Positions 32,471-44,391 of a DNA stretch of 64,000 nt are shown one piece after another. The translations under genes and the position numbers were made by a program. The DNA is from Sporothrix humicola (taxonomy: Eukaryota > Ascomycota > Sordariomycetes > Ophiostomatales > Ophiostomataceae), in NCBI GenBank assembly GCA_021396245.1, contig WNYE01000050.1:124001-188000 (forward strand). The letters run 5' to 3'. The notes under the pieces were generated by a model that saw only the letters and a list, made by a program, of their open reading frames with translations, was not told the origin of the DNA and made no database searches. Position 1 is the stretch's first letter. Every line of letters begins with the position of its first letter.

Positions 32471-35400
32471 ACGTATTACCGCGGTACAACGTAAAAATAA
32501 AAAGAAAACGTAACTTAAGCGACGGTACGTTACCTCGACAACGGTAACTTTTTTAACTTTTTCGTAAAGTTATACTTCGAAAGTTTATCGTTTTAAATAA
32601 ACTATTAAAAAATTAGTTTAATTTTAAAACCGTTTTATAACTTATATTTTAATTTTTCGAAAGTTTAAAGTTAGTTTATTAACCGCGGTAGTGTTTTTAA
32701 GTATATTAAAATTATATACTCGGTCGTTTTATTTTTAACGTTATAAAAGTAATTTAAAGAGTTAATAGTTTTACGTTAAAAAAAGTATACGTGAAAGTTA
32801 ATGTAATTTATACGGATTTACGTAAAAAAGTTATTTTCGGTTTTTATAAAATAAAAGTAACGGCATTATATAACTTTTATTATTTAATATAACGTTTATA
32901 TAACGAAAAATTTCGCGGAACGATTAGTTTTAACGTTTTATTATTATTAAACCTTTTAACGGTTAATAATTATAACTTAGTTTATTTTTTTAAAAGTAAA
33001 CGACGAAAGTAATATAAAAAAAAGTAAATAATAGTTAATAAACGGTTAAGGGTAACGTATTACGTTTTAAATCGTTTAAACTTTAGTTTAATAGTTTAAC
33101 TAAAATAAAAAAATAACTTAACGGTATTTTAAATAAAAGTTTAATAATAATATACTTAATTTAAAGTAAAAAAAATAAATAAGTATTAATTAATAAACTT
33201 CGAAGACTATACGGAGATACCCGTAAAAAATAATATTTAAAAAAAACATCGGTTAACTATTTTTTAACTTTAAAAAGAAAACGTTTACGTCGTAGGTTAC
33301 TATACTCTAAAGTACAACCATATAAATTATTTAAGCTTACAAAAGTATATAACTTTATATTTTCTCAGTAAGTTTCGTAAAAGTATAACTTTATACGGTA
33401 AAACGACGTTTTATTTATTAAATATACTTTAAAAAAAAAAACTTTTTATTTAATTAAATATTAAAGAAACGGGTTACTCGGCGAAGAGTAAAAACGATAT
33501 TTTAATCGAACGTAAACGTTATCGTCGGGGTTTTATAAGTGTAAAAAAAATAAAAAAGTTTATTTTTCGTCGGTTTAAATATAATACTTTTTAGTCGTAT
33601 TTAATTTATAATTATTTTTTAAACGTTTTATAAAATATAATAATAAAAAGTTATTATACGGTTATAAATAAAAAAGTTAATATTATTTATAAACTTTAAA
33701 GTAATAATTTTATAATATTAATAAAAAGTATAATAAAATAATGTTACGAAAAAAATAAATAAAATAAACGATAAAAAAGATTTTTATAAAACATTTACGG
33801 TAATAAACCGTACCGGTATTATTTTTTTATTAAAAAAAAGTTCCGTAATTTAGTTTAATAAGTAGTTTATAATTTAATTAATTAATTAAATTAAAAAGTA
33901 AAAAGTGTAAAAAGTGTAAATAAACTAACCATAATAAACATTATCGAAGGCTTTTTAAATGTTTAGTTAAAAAAAAGTTACCGTGTTTTTAAAACTTTAT
34001 ACACCGCGTACCGCGTTAATAAAAAAACAGACTATAAGCTCCGTAAACCGGTGCCGCCGGTTACTCATTTAACCTTTTAAAAAGAGGTAATTATTTTCCG
34101 CCGTTTCGGCGAGTTTACGGGTTACGATAACTTCGATAACTTTATTAATTATATTAAAAAGTATTATTAGTTTTTAACCTTTAACCTTTTATTTTTTTAA
34201 AACGGTTTTACTAGGCTTTAAAATAACGATAGTACGAGATGTTTTAAAGTGTAATAATTAATAGTTAAAGCGTAAGTTAATTATAATAATATTTTAAAAC
34301 TAAAAAGTGAAAAAGTTATCGTAAACTTAAAAAAGTACGTTTAATATTTAGTTTAACTTAAAAGTTTTACGTAAAAAAGTATAATAAATTATCGTTAAAA
34401 TATTATTTATAAAAACGTTTTAGTTAATAAAAATATAATTATATAACGCCGATGTTAATAAAAGTAATAAAACGTTTAAAGTTAAAAAAAACCGACGAAA
34501 AAAAATTTTAACTTTATCGTCGAAATATACGGCGTACGTATTATTTAAACGTTTTAAAAGTAAAAAAAAAAAAAAAACGACGGGAATATAACTTCGAAAA
34601 CGGGTTTATTTTTTTAACTTTTATAAATTAATATTTTTTATTAAAACTTTGTATAAAATAACCCGTTAATAATATATACTTACGTACCGAAAAACTTATT
34701 ATTATACCCGCCGTACCGCTCGTACGGTTTCGTAAATTACTTTAAACCGGTCACCGGCGTATACTCTCCTCTTTATAACGTGGAGGGTACTAATAACGGC
34801 GGTAACGGTTATATTTTAACCGGAGAAACGTTATCCCTTTAAAAGTAACTTAACCGAAGTATATACGTATATAATATTAATAAGTTTACCGAGTAAGTCG
34901 TTAATTTAACGTTCGAAAGTAACGATATTAATAAATAATAACGGCGTCGAGAGAAATATATTTCGTTTTAAAAATACAGTTTTTTCTCAATTAAGTTTAA
35001 CTTAATAAAAACCGTTTATTAGTGCCGGCGGAATCGACGTTAGTATAAAGTATATTTGTAATGTATAGTCGGATTTTGGTTAGTTTAATATAAAGTGTAT
35101 AGTTTAAAGGCGTAGTAAGGTTTACGTATAATTTATAATAAATAGACGGTGGTAGGATTAAAGGTTTTACGGTTGTTAAGTCGGTGTACCGAGCGGCGTA
35201 AAGAGGAATAAATTTTATTCGTTTGTAAAGTTAAAGAGTATATTAATATAAGTAAAAGTTTACTTTACCGAGTTTTAAAACGAATAATAAAGGTTAATAT
35301 TTTTTATTAAAATAACGTTATTTTTAACTTTAAAGGTTAGTAAGGTTATAAGTTAAGATAATAGTAAGTTTTATAATTAAAAACTAAGGGTGTAAAACTC

Positions 35401-37330
35401 GTTATAAATATTAATAATATATAATGGCCGGGTTTCGGTTATTCGAATAATAATATATATAATATTTTTAATTATAATATATTATTAATATATTAACGGG
35501 AGACTTTTAACGACGTATTTAACGAGACGACTTTTTTCGGTTTATAACTTATAGTATTTGCCGAAGGTTAAGTTTAAGGTATTACCGTTTTAAGTGGGTA
35601 TAATTTTTTATAAAAAAACTACGTTAACGTCGAAAAAGTTTATTTAGTAAAAAATAACTTATACGAGGTAGTTAATTTTATATATATTTTAAAAAATAAT
35701 AAACATTATTAATAGCTTAAATTTAACGGCGAAAGTTATAGTGTATTTAAAGAGGTAATATTTAATTTATTTAAAAGGGGGCGTTTACCGGCACCGTTGT
35801 TTAACTAGTATTCGTTAAAGTATACAAAGTAAATAAAGTAAAAATAAAAAAAAACCGAGTATAAACTTCGGTAATTAATATAATATTTATTAAATTTAAC
35901 CTTTTCGTAAACTTAATTATTATAAACGCCGCTATAATACGTATACCGTAAAAGTTTCCGGTAATTTCGGTTTAAATGGTTTTAAGTTTAACATCGATAA
36001 TAAATTTATAATTTATAATTTTTTTAATATAAATAAATATAATAAAACTTATAATTAATAATTACGCCGTCTTAAAGTAAAAAGTTTATATTAGTTTTAA
36101 AAGTTAATATAAAGTAAAGGTTATTATTAAAAGTTAAATTTAAATATTAACGGATTATTAACTTTATTTATATTACTGAGTAAAGTATATTTAATTTAAT
36201 AATTAAATTTAATAAAAGTAAAGTATTAATCAGTACGTTTTAAAAAATAACTTTTAAACTTATAACGGTCGTCTTAACGTTAAAGGAGGTCGTTTAAAAA
36301 AAGTTTTTTACAAATTAACGATTTATATTTTCGAAGAAAACGATAACGTAGTCTTCGTTAAAAAGTTAACGTACGACGGTAATAAAAGTATAACTTTTAA
36401 CGGTTACCGCGGTAATTTTAATAATAACTTCGTTAATTAACGGTAACGTTATTTAGTTAATATATAAAAAAACTTTATTATAAAGTAACGGTTTAATTAT
36501 TATAATATCGAGGTTATCGAAGTATACGTATATTTATTATAATAAAAAAGTAATTTATATCGTTATTTTAATAACGTAAGTTAATTACGTATAATTATTA
36601 TTCGTTAAATAATCGGCGAGTATAAATATAATAGTTATTAATACGATGGTAGTATAAAAAGTTTAAAAAATAACGGTATAAAAAAGTTTTTAAAAAATTA
36701 CGTCGAATATAACGTTAATTTATAAGTCGGTTATATATATAATAATAAAAGTAAAAGTAACGTTTATAACGTAAAAGTTAAAAATACCGTAAATACCGAC
36801 GACGTTAATAAAAATAAAAGTCGTAAATAATATATTAACGGTTTAACTATTAACGGTTTTAAAAGTATAAATAAAAACGATAAATATTAAAAACTAATTA
36901 AAAAAAAAAATAAAAACATTTAACGTATCGGTAATAATACGGTTACGTTTATTAAAAAACTATAACAAGTTATTAAAAGTTACGGTAGTACGGCTCTTTA
37001 AACAAAAACGTAAACTATTAGTCGACGCGGAGTTATCCACCGTCAACGGTCGTATACGTTTCGTAAACGCCGAGAGGGGGAGTAGTAATATAACCGTGCC
37101 TTAAAGCTACGCGGTTACACGTTACGGCCGGGCGGCGGTAAGTATAACGGTAACCGAGAGGTTAATATTAAAAATAAATAAATAAATAAATATAGATGGA
37201 GGTTAAAAGGATTCGAAGAGAAATTAAGATCGTTTTTTTAAAAAAATTTTTAAATTTAAAAGGAAATTTTAAATCTTTTTATTTTTGTTTATTTTAAATA
37301 TATTTTATTAAGTAAAAGATTAATGTGGTC

Positions 37331-38166
37331 GACGTTTATTTTAGTTCGTTGTTTTTTCTTTATTTTTTTATTTTCGTTTTTGTTTTTTTGTTAAAAAAAT
37401 AAAAAAATCCAAGCGTGAAAATGTGATATCAAAATAATTGTTACGTATATGAGGAACCGAAAAAAATAAAAAAAATAAAAATAAAGACGACAAAGTCAAG
37501 ACCTTTTGAAGTAAGAAAAATGTCAAAATGATGGAGACGGCCAAAACAACATTATCGAATCCAGACAGCATCACTCGATGTTAAAACACGAGATGACTGC
37601 CCTTTATTCAAGTAGCCTATTCACTTTTCGTCCCTTCCGTGTGTCGCCAAACTGCCGATCCGAGGTTGCATTCGAAACAACGAAAACAAAAACAAGGCGC
37701 GCACGTCGTATTGCCGAGTGTAACCCTACGACGGGGGGAATGAGGCCTCACAACACCAGATCACAAAGTGTTTGGACCAGGCCAAGATTAAGCCTCTTAG
37801 CTAGTCCCAAGACAATGGTACGCATTTTCCTGAGCATCTTGGCAATCAATTGATTAAATGTCAAAACATCAAATCCACAGCACGTGTCGATTTCATCGCG
37901 AGCTTTGTTCTAGCTATGAATGAACGCATCGCAAGTTTCTTTGTGTTTTCCACTCTCAATCCCCCAAAGTATCCCGATCGGCTCGGGCGTAGGGAGTCAG
38001 GGGAGGATCACTCAGTGGCAACTGCCGTGAGTTTATCCACTTCCTGGGTCCAACCCGATCGGGACTGTGTGCACATGGTGTTAGTGCAGATGGGCCAGGC
38101 CATAGGGCGTAATACACAGTACAACAGGCTATACTACAGTGGTCAAGCTCCGCTGGCAGTGAGCGA
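37331..38166. other. Right flank of the RIP block
   Basis: Returns to normal base composition at about 37390. No recognisable gene; small open frames at 37578-37853 and 37850-38299 have no family features. Confidence 0.45.
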
Positions 38167-39615
38167 TCACAGTATCATTCCTGCAGACCTAAACATCTCA
38201 AAGGCCTCCAGCCAGCCTTGCACAGGGTCCAGGTCGCCTTCAAAGCCTGTCGCTCTGACTTTCTGCAGGCTGAGCTGGCGGTCAAAGGTCAACCAGTAGC
38301 CCACACTGTCCAGCTGGCGGTTGCCAAAGCCAACACCGGCCGTCGCAGCCTTTTCACGGCCTAATTTAGCAAAGACGTCCTTGTATGCGGCGACATACTC
38401 TCCAGGCGGCTTTGTGTCCATCGTCTGGGGGAGCTGGCCGACTGCCAGCTTACCGTCTTCGTCCCCGTCCTGTGACGAGCCAGGTACCGTACCGACAAGG
38501 CCGAACCACTTTGCCAGGTGTGGCCAGAGTTCGCCATAGGACAGCGGTGTTTCATTATCGGCAATGTTGAACAATTGGCCGCCGCCGCATGTCTCTGGGT
38601 GAAGGGATGCAAAGATCATGAGCCGCGCAATCGTTTTGGAGGATACCGGTGTATGCAACGAGGTAGCACCGGCCGCCGAACCCGGGAATGGCACTTGGAC
38701 CTCTGTCGACGCAGACTCGTTTTGGGTGTACGGTCCTATGCCGTGATTGAAGGCGTACAGCGATAGATATTGTGCCCAATGCAGGGCGAGGCTGAACTGG
38801 GAGCCATTGGGAGTGAATCCAATCTGGTGTGTCAACCCTGTATTAGATATGAAAGTGAAAAGGGAAAAAGGCCCGCGACTTACAATGGCGTCGGGACAGA
38901 CTTCGCACCATGTCCACTGTTTTCCGGTACTAGCCTGGCGGAGCACTTCGCGATAGGCGGGGTAGACGACCAGCTTGGCTTGGTCGCTAGGGAGGTCATC
39001 TGCCAAAGACTCGGTCAACGGGGCCTTGAAGGTCCCTCCTGGAGCGTAAATTCCGTAACCCTGTGTCGAGAAAAGAGGACAAAAATGTCAGTAACAAATA
39101 TATATATATGTATACAGCGGCTCGCACACATACCCTTGATCCTCCGGGGAACGCCACGAAGCGCAGCTTGGGACAGAGAGCGCCCAGGGCGTCAATCACA
39201 CCCTGGAACATGCGCCGGTTGGTCGCGACCTCTTCTTCTTCTCCATTGCTGCTGGCGTTGAATACTAAATTTCGTAAGTAGGAATAGCTAAGAACACGAG
39301 ATATGCCGGGGTCCTACCTGTGTAGTAGACGTGCGTAATGTCCTCGACATTGGGCACCTTCTCCTTCAAGGCGCATGATAGAGCAGCGCCATCGCCGTGA
39401 CGAAGGTCAACGCCGGAGACGAGGTTCAAAGAAGGCTGGTCTGAGCCTGACGTGGGCCAGCATGAATCTGTCAACTTGATTGGGCGATTCGTAACGGCGG
39501 TCACTCTGGAAAAGGATGTCGCATCGGGGTAAGACCGCAGGATCTGGTCCACAATGGCCCAGCCGATGATTCCAGACGCCCCAAAGACAATCGCGTGGTT
39601 CGATGATTGTGTCAT
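38167..39615 (-). CDS. PRISE-type short-chain reductase
   Basis: 420 residues in four exons: 39615-39318, 39264-39134, 39060-38884 and 38823-38167. Extended short-chain dehydrogenase with an N-terminal NAD(P) fold: IVFGASGIIGWAIVDQ (GxxGxxG at residues 12-18), VTNRP after the second strand and HVYYT before intron 1. The arrangement, with WTWCEVCPDAI-IGFTPNGS and C-terminal FNIADNE, resembles the progesterone-5-beta-reductase/iridoid-synthase-like (PRISE) group of fungal reductases. The third acceptor was set at ttgacacaccag because the nearer AG gives a stop. Its role is probably reduction of an enone or carbonyl; substrate unknown. Confidence 0.8.
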
Positions 39616-40138
39616 ATTGATCGTACGAAAGCTGGCAGTAGATAATTGATATCAGGTATGTTGAAAGTTGAGCACGGCAATTGAATTCGGTTGCAATGTC
39701 GTCATATTTAAAAGAAAGCAGAGCTCCTCACAGATTCCGTCTGAGAGCTTTGAGAGCTTTCAGTGGATTCATGGGGGATGATTCATAATGACGGGCCAAG
39801 TACCAATGGAAAAGCGGCTCTGGTAGTTCTTCCGACCAACAGTTCCAGCTAAACTTTGTCTTCTAATTGGCGGCATTGCGTCAAAGAACTGCCTCTTCTA
39901 GAACAAGTATTGCTGTTTGATTGGCTGGAGCTATCCTTTGTAGCTAACTAAGTGGCTGCATTTACAACCTTCAATCGGCTGGCCATATTCACATTCCGTA
40001 CTTATTCTCTTTGTCCCACTGTCTTTCTCCCTAGAAATCGACAGGCCTATTCTCAAATATTTTCAACGGTGTTTACTATCCTCCCAGTGAATTTAGCCAC
40101 GCGTGTGCTATCATTTACTAAAACATTTCAAATAAAAC
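39616..40138. other. Divergent promoter: reductase / cyclase-family gene
   Basis: 523 bases between the divergent starts at 39615 and 40139. No gene. It contains the direct repeat GAGAGCTTTGAGAGCTTT near 39750. Confidence 0.5.
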
Positions 40139-41190
40139 ATGTCTCAACAACTCCCCTCACGACCGCCCTTCGCAGCTCTGCCGCTCGACAAGAATGGACC
40201 GCCGGGCAACGCCTGGGGCCTGTACGGCAAGAATGACCAGTTTGGAGCCCTGAATCTGTTGACACCGGATGTTGTGGCTGCCGCCGCCGCGTCCGAAATC
40301 AAGACGGGCGAGCGCGTGTCGCTGGACTGGGTTCTGACCAAACCATCGCGACCCAGCTTTGGCCGGCCACCGTTTGTCTGGAAGATGCTGCCCAACGACG
40401 AGGGTCTGACCATCAACGACGACGAGTTGGCGTTCAACACGCAGTGCAGCAGCCAGTGGGACGGCTTCCGGCACTTTGGCTACCAGGCGGCGCAGCGGTT
40501 CTACAACAATACGAAGAGGGAGGATTTGGTTGGTGACAACCTGGGCATCAATGGTGGGTACGGCACACATGTATACAACTTGTTACTTGCGCTGACAACA
40601 TAGTCTGGCTCGAGAAAGGCGGCATCGTCGGCCGCGGCGTGCTGTTGGACTACGCGTCCTTTTGCCGGCGGCACGGCATCGCGAGCGACCCGTTTGCCAG
40701 TGCGGCCATTCCCATGGCGCACATCTACCAGATGGCAAGAGAACAGAACTTGACCTTTAGACAAGGCGACGTCCTCTTCATCAGGGTCGGCTTCACGGCC
40801 GCGTACGACAAGCTGGCCCCCGAAGCGCAGACAGCACTCGCTCTCCGCGAAAACCCCGACTTTTTCGGCGTCGAGGCCAGCACGGCCATGTTACAGTGGC
40901 TGTGGGAGACTGGATTCTCGGCCGTTGCTGGCGACGCGCCCAGCTTTGAGCAGGCGCCTGTGCGCGGCTACTGGCGGTCATCATCACTCGAAGACGGCGT
41001 CAAGGATGGCGGCATGATCCACCAAGTTCTGCTGGGCGGCTGGGGCGTGCCGATTGGCGAAATGTTTGATCTCGAGAAGCTGGCGGAGACGTGCGAGAAG
41101 CTGCAAAGGTGGTCGTTCTTCTTGTCGAGCATGCCACTCAACGTGCCGGGCGGCGTCGCGAGCCCGCCAAACGCGGTGGCCATCTTCTAG
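40139..41190 (+). CDS. Cyclase-family (kynurenine-formamidase-like) hydrolase
   Basis: 333 residues; exons 40139-40553 and 40604-41190 (intron gtgggt...gctgacaacatag). Belongs to the putative cyclase superfamily (PF04199 type), metal-dependent hydrolases related to kynurenine formamidase. The metal-site region reads SQWDGFRHF (Asp108, His112), the usual fungal version of the HxGTHxD motif. GIVGRGVLLDY and GDVLFIRVGF are further family segments. Many fungal members remain uncharacterised. It is divergent from the PRISE-type reductase, suggesting joint expression. Confidence 0.82.
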
Positions 41191-41469
41191 TTTACGGATA
41201 GTCAGTAATGATAAAATAGTGTGCAGTCAGAAAGTCAGGTCACCGTGGTGATGTTATAAAAGGCGATTCCGATTGTAAAAAGTATGTATTGATTGTATAA
41301 GTTAACAAGACGAAAATAAACAACGGAAGTGATCTCATCTCAATACTTGCTGGAAATCACCCACATCGTATCGTCTCTCGCTTCACCGCAGTTGGTGAAG
41401 CCAGCATCTGAAGTCTCAGTATAAGCGTGTAAGTGTGCAAGTGTGCAAGTATATGAGTGAATAATTGTA

Positions 41470-42483
41470 TCAGTGCGGGTGTTGGTCCTTCGCAACATGA
41501 GAATGACTTAGACGCAGCTCGAGCGTGACTAGCCACGGTAGCTGGGAGAGCTCGCCGTCGTCACCCATGTTGGCCGCGTTGACAAACAAGGTTTGGTTGC
41601 CTGGCTCGAGAGCTAGGTCGTTACCGGACACGTGGCTTGTTGGGCGGCAACCCTGTTTGGAAAATTCTGCAAATCGCTCTTCTTTTCCAGCGGCTATGGT
41701 GTCGTCGTCGAACTTTCCGCGTTTGAAGTTGGCAAGTGTCTCGATGACTGTCGACTTGCCGTTGTCGATGGCGGTAAAGTGGGAGGCAGTCTCTGCGGTC
41801 GTAGCCGTGGTATCTCTCCACGAGACGAGTTTGGCACCCCATCCGGCATGGACATGACCAAAACAGTGCAGCCGTGGACGGGCACGTGCGACGGCCTTGA
41901 ACAGGTCGGGCACGCCGCCGCGTTTCCCCGATGCCATGCGGTCGAGAACGCCTTCGGGTGGGCTGTGCGTCAGGACAATGTCTGTGTTATCTGGAATATC
42001 GAAAAGATGACCGTCCTCTGGCCAGTACTGGAAGCCCCAGTCAGCATCGGGCGAGCTGGTGTAAGGACTGGCGTAGACTGTAAATGCTGCACCGTTGTTC
42101 AGGGTGAACTGATGGGTACCCTCATCCAGTAGATGAATATTGTGCGTCTCGCGAGCGTCCTCAAATAGTTTCCGAGCGTCGCCATCGTTTCCGTATTCGC
42201 GGGCGACCAGCGCTGGCTCCGAGTCAAGTCCAGCCTCGGTGACTTTGCGATGGAACGCAGGAATGTCAAGGGTGAAGTCGTGGTTGCCGGCGATGACCAG
42301 CGTCAACGGTGCGCCGATACTTTTCAACAGACCAAGCGTCGTCTTGAACTCGTCAATTTTTGATTCCTCCGTCAAGTCGCCGCAGTGGACAACAACTACC
42401 ACGTCGTTGGGGGGCTGGTGATCTGATGGGAAACGCTTACCGTGCGTGTCCGAAAGGACGAGAATTTTGGTTGGGATGGACAT
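41470..42483 (-). CDS. Calcineurin-like metallophosphoesterase
   Basis: Single exon, 337 residues from the ATG at 42483, chosen because the metal motif follows at once. All metal-binding motifs are present: SDTHG (Asp12, His14), HCGDL (Asp36), GNHD (Asn67, His68), LTHSPPEG and FGHVHAGWG. It resembles the small MPPED/239FB-like phosphoesterases of fungi, with an extra C-terminal stretch of about 60 residues. Substrate unknown. Confidence 0.87.
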   Translation of the reverse strand: MSIPTKILVLSDTHGKRFPSDHQPPNDVVVVVHCGDLTEESKIDEFKTTLGLLKSIGAPLTLVIAGNHDFTLDIPAFHRKVTEAGLDSEPALVAREYGNDGDARKLFEDARETHNIHLLDEGTHQFTLNNGAAFTVYASPYTSSPDADWGFQYWPEDGHLFDIPDNTDIVLTHSPPEGVLDRMASGKRGGVPDLFKAVARARPRLHCFGHVHAGWGAKLVSWRDTTATTAETASHFTAIDNGKSTVIETLANFKRGKFDDDTIAAGKEERFAEFSKQGCRPTSHVSGNDLALEPGNQTLFVNAANMGDDGELSQLPWLVTLELRLSHSHVAKDQHPH

Positions 42484-43270
42484 GATGGTGGTGAGGATAG
42501 AAATGGGATGAAAAGGAGTCGTGATGATTTTATTGTTCGTATGTATTGAGGATGAGTGCACAATAGAAAGAAAAAAAAAGAAAATAGATCAAAAGAACAG
42601 GCCGACCGACGTAGGCAGATCGAGGAGGCCTTGTCCTTTTATATTAATTGTGCAAAAATAAAAAACGCCTACGCTAGCATTGTGGCCGACTGACTGGTGT
42701 TTAGTCATGTTGCAGCCTGGCGCTGGCGCGTTGATGCGATGGTGCAAAATCCATTGCGTAGTGCATTGTTTGGTTTCTGCCATTGAGGGCAAGGCGGTCT
42801 TGCACTTACACGCCTAGATGAATGGCTTCTATCTTATTTGCTGGTCGTCTACAAGGCGGAAGCTGGTCTATGAGGATAGATGCTGAGTCTGCCTTCAATA
42901 GAGAAAATAGGAAAGAAGGAATGTGATGGCAAGGGGTGAATGTAACCAACAATGGGCTGCTGTTGCCGTACAGACCACACAATACCATGCCAACCATCGG
43001 ATGGATGGAGTCGTCGCCCGTTTGAGCATTACGCGTGCTGCCCCTTCCCGTTTTGCTTGAAAGGGTGTTTGTTTTGATTTTCCCCTCGCGTATTAACCCC
43101 GATGGGAAAATATAAACACCCAAGAAAATTCTGCTTCCCCTCTTCTCTTCTTCTCCTCATCTTCTTTTCTTCTTCTTCTTTCTTTTCTTCTTCATCATCA
43201 TTCTCCAACAACACTTTGACGTTACAACGAATTCAGTCATCGGGCAAAGGTCCCCACCGTGCTAGACCTA
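42484..43270. other. Intergenic region with a CT-rich tract
   Basis: No gene. A run of TTCTTCTTC-type sequence at 43137-43205 looks like a core promoter or 5' UTR leading into the GC-rich mosaic that follows. Confidence 0.45.
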
Positions 43271-43476
43271 TTGTTTGTAAGTAACGTCCGCCATCATTTG
43301 ACATGTCGTTCTCAAGATCGTGTTTTTCGTTTTACGCGTTGCTGACTCGTCAAACCGAACAGACACGGATGTGGTGGCCCTGGCTTGAAAACAGCTAGTA
43401 GGTCATCCGCCTATACAATGGCCAGTCCATCACGGCTCCGAGTTGAGGGCGTTGGCCCCTGGCCTCGCCCATGAAA

Positions 43477-43492
43477 GGGGGTGTTCTCACAC
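43477..43492. repeat. Hairpin family 1, decayed member
   Basis: GGGGGTGTT followed by CTCACAC; the downstream arm is missing (T-rich instead). Preceded by CTCGCCCATGAAA as in the other members. Confidence 0.5.
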
Positions 43493-43778
43493 TCTTTTTT
43501 TCTCGGCCTCTCTGCCTACCCCCAGCGCGGAGCACCCAACGCCTTTTCCCGCCTTGCAGGTCCCACCCACGACCCGTACCTGGCACCTCACGCTCGCACC
43601 ATTCAGCACCCAGATTGAGTAGAGCGCCCAAGGCTCGAGAAAAGCCGTCAAAATGGCTTCCGGCGGCACAATGGCTTCCGCAATCACGATGGCCGCCGCC
43701 AGTACAACGACCACGATGGCCTGTCCGCCACCGCCACAGTTCAAGGCGAGGGCGGTGATCCGCACCTCGCCCAAGAAA

Positions 43779-43811
43779 GGGGTGTTGAGTCCTCGCACGA
43801 TTCAACACCCC
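43779..43811. repeat. Hairpin family 1, member 1
   Basis: Arms GGGGTGTTGAGTC and GATTCAACACCCC (13 pairs, one G-T) around the 7-base loop CTCGCAC. Preceded by CTCGCCCAAGAAA. Confidence 0.75.
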
Positions 43812-44074
43812 GGTTCATGTCCCGGCCCACCAGAGCCTGGTCGACCAAGCCTGTTGCCCACACGATTTGTAAGTTGCGTTATAAAACGGCCGTTGATATT
43901 GTGTTCCCCAATTCGCGCTGTTGTTCCCTATGCATTACTGACCAGCCAATCTCAATAGACAGCGGATGGTGGCTTGGACACGTGTCTTGACGAGGGCCAA
44001 TAAAACGGCCGTCATGGCTTGCCCGCCACAGTTCAAAGGCGTGGGCGGTGGCCCCGAGCCTCGCCCAAGAAATG

Positions 44075-44103
44075 GGGATTGGACCCTCACACGGTCCAAT
44101 CCC
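44075..44103. repeat. Hairpin family 1, member 2
   Basis: Arms GGGATTGGACC and GGTCCAATCCC (11 perfect pairs) around the loop CTCACAC. Preceded by CTCGCCCAAGAAAT. Confidence 0.8.
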
Positions 44104-44360
44104 AACCCCCATGTCCCGCCTCCTCCAGCCCAGTCGACCCAAGCTCGCCCGTCCGGCAGCTCAGGGCCCTTGTGGCACCCCTTGTGGCACCCCGACCAGT
44201 GGCGCCCTGGAGAGACAACGTCTCGCCCCAGAACACAAGTGGCGGCATCAAGCCGGCCGACAAGTCCCGTGCCGAAGACCCGGCCCAGGCCCCCCCTGTC
44301 GACTTCCCCTGTCGGCAGCCCTATTCGAGCCACAGCACAACTGGGCCCTCGCCCAAGTTG

Positions 44361-44391
44361 GGGTGTTGTATCCTCACACGATACAACACCC
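44361..44391. repeat. Hairpin family 1, member 3
   Basis: Arms GGGTGTTGTATC and GATACAACACCC (12 perfect pairs) around the loop CTCACAC. Preceded by CTCGCCCAAGTT. Confidence 0.8.

Larger units (their letters stand above)
31850..37330. mobile_element. RIP-mutated repeat block, probable dead transposon
   Basis: About 5.5 kb of very AT-rich DNA with almost no CpA or TpG, abundant TpA, and CpG largely kept. This is the signature of RIP, which turns CpA into TpA on both strands of duplicated DNA. No ORF survives. A purine run CGAGAGGGGGAG at 37071-37082, followed by less mutated sequence, could be the polypurine tract before a 3' LTR, and AAATAAATAAATA runs lie near both ends (31908 and 37174). 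I could not find convincing LTRs or terminal inverted repeats, so the class (LTR retroelement or other) is open. The length fits a full retroelement. Confidence 0.8.
43277..43980. repeat. Duplicated intron-like module
   Basis: Two copies, about 43277-43390 and 43868-43980. Each starts TTGTAAGT, has about 90 divergent bases and ends with TGAC ... AGACA, then GGATG and TGGTGGC. Donor, branch-like TGAC and AG acceptor are kept in both. Confidence 0.55.

Noticed and set aside
31850..37330. Interpreting the AT-rich block as a centromere fragment or mitochondrial insertion
   Set aside because: Too short and too sharply bounded for a centromere, and the CpA/TpG depletion with CpG retention points to RIP rather than mitochondrial composition.
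38824..38883. Acceptor atacag for the third intron of the PRISE-type reductase
   Set aside because: It yields an immediate TGA; the AG 14 bases further on keeps the frame and joins DAI to IGFTPNGS.
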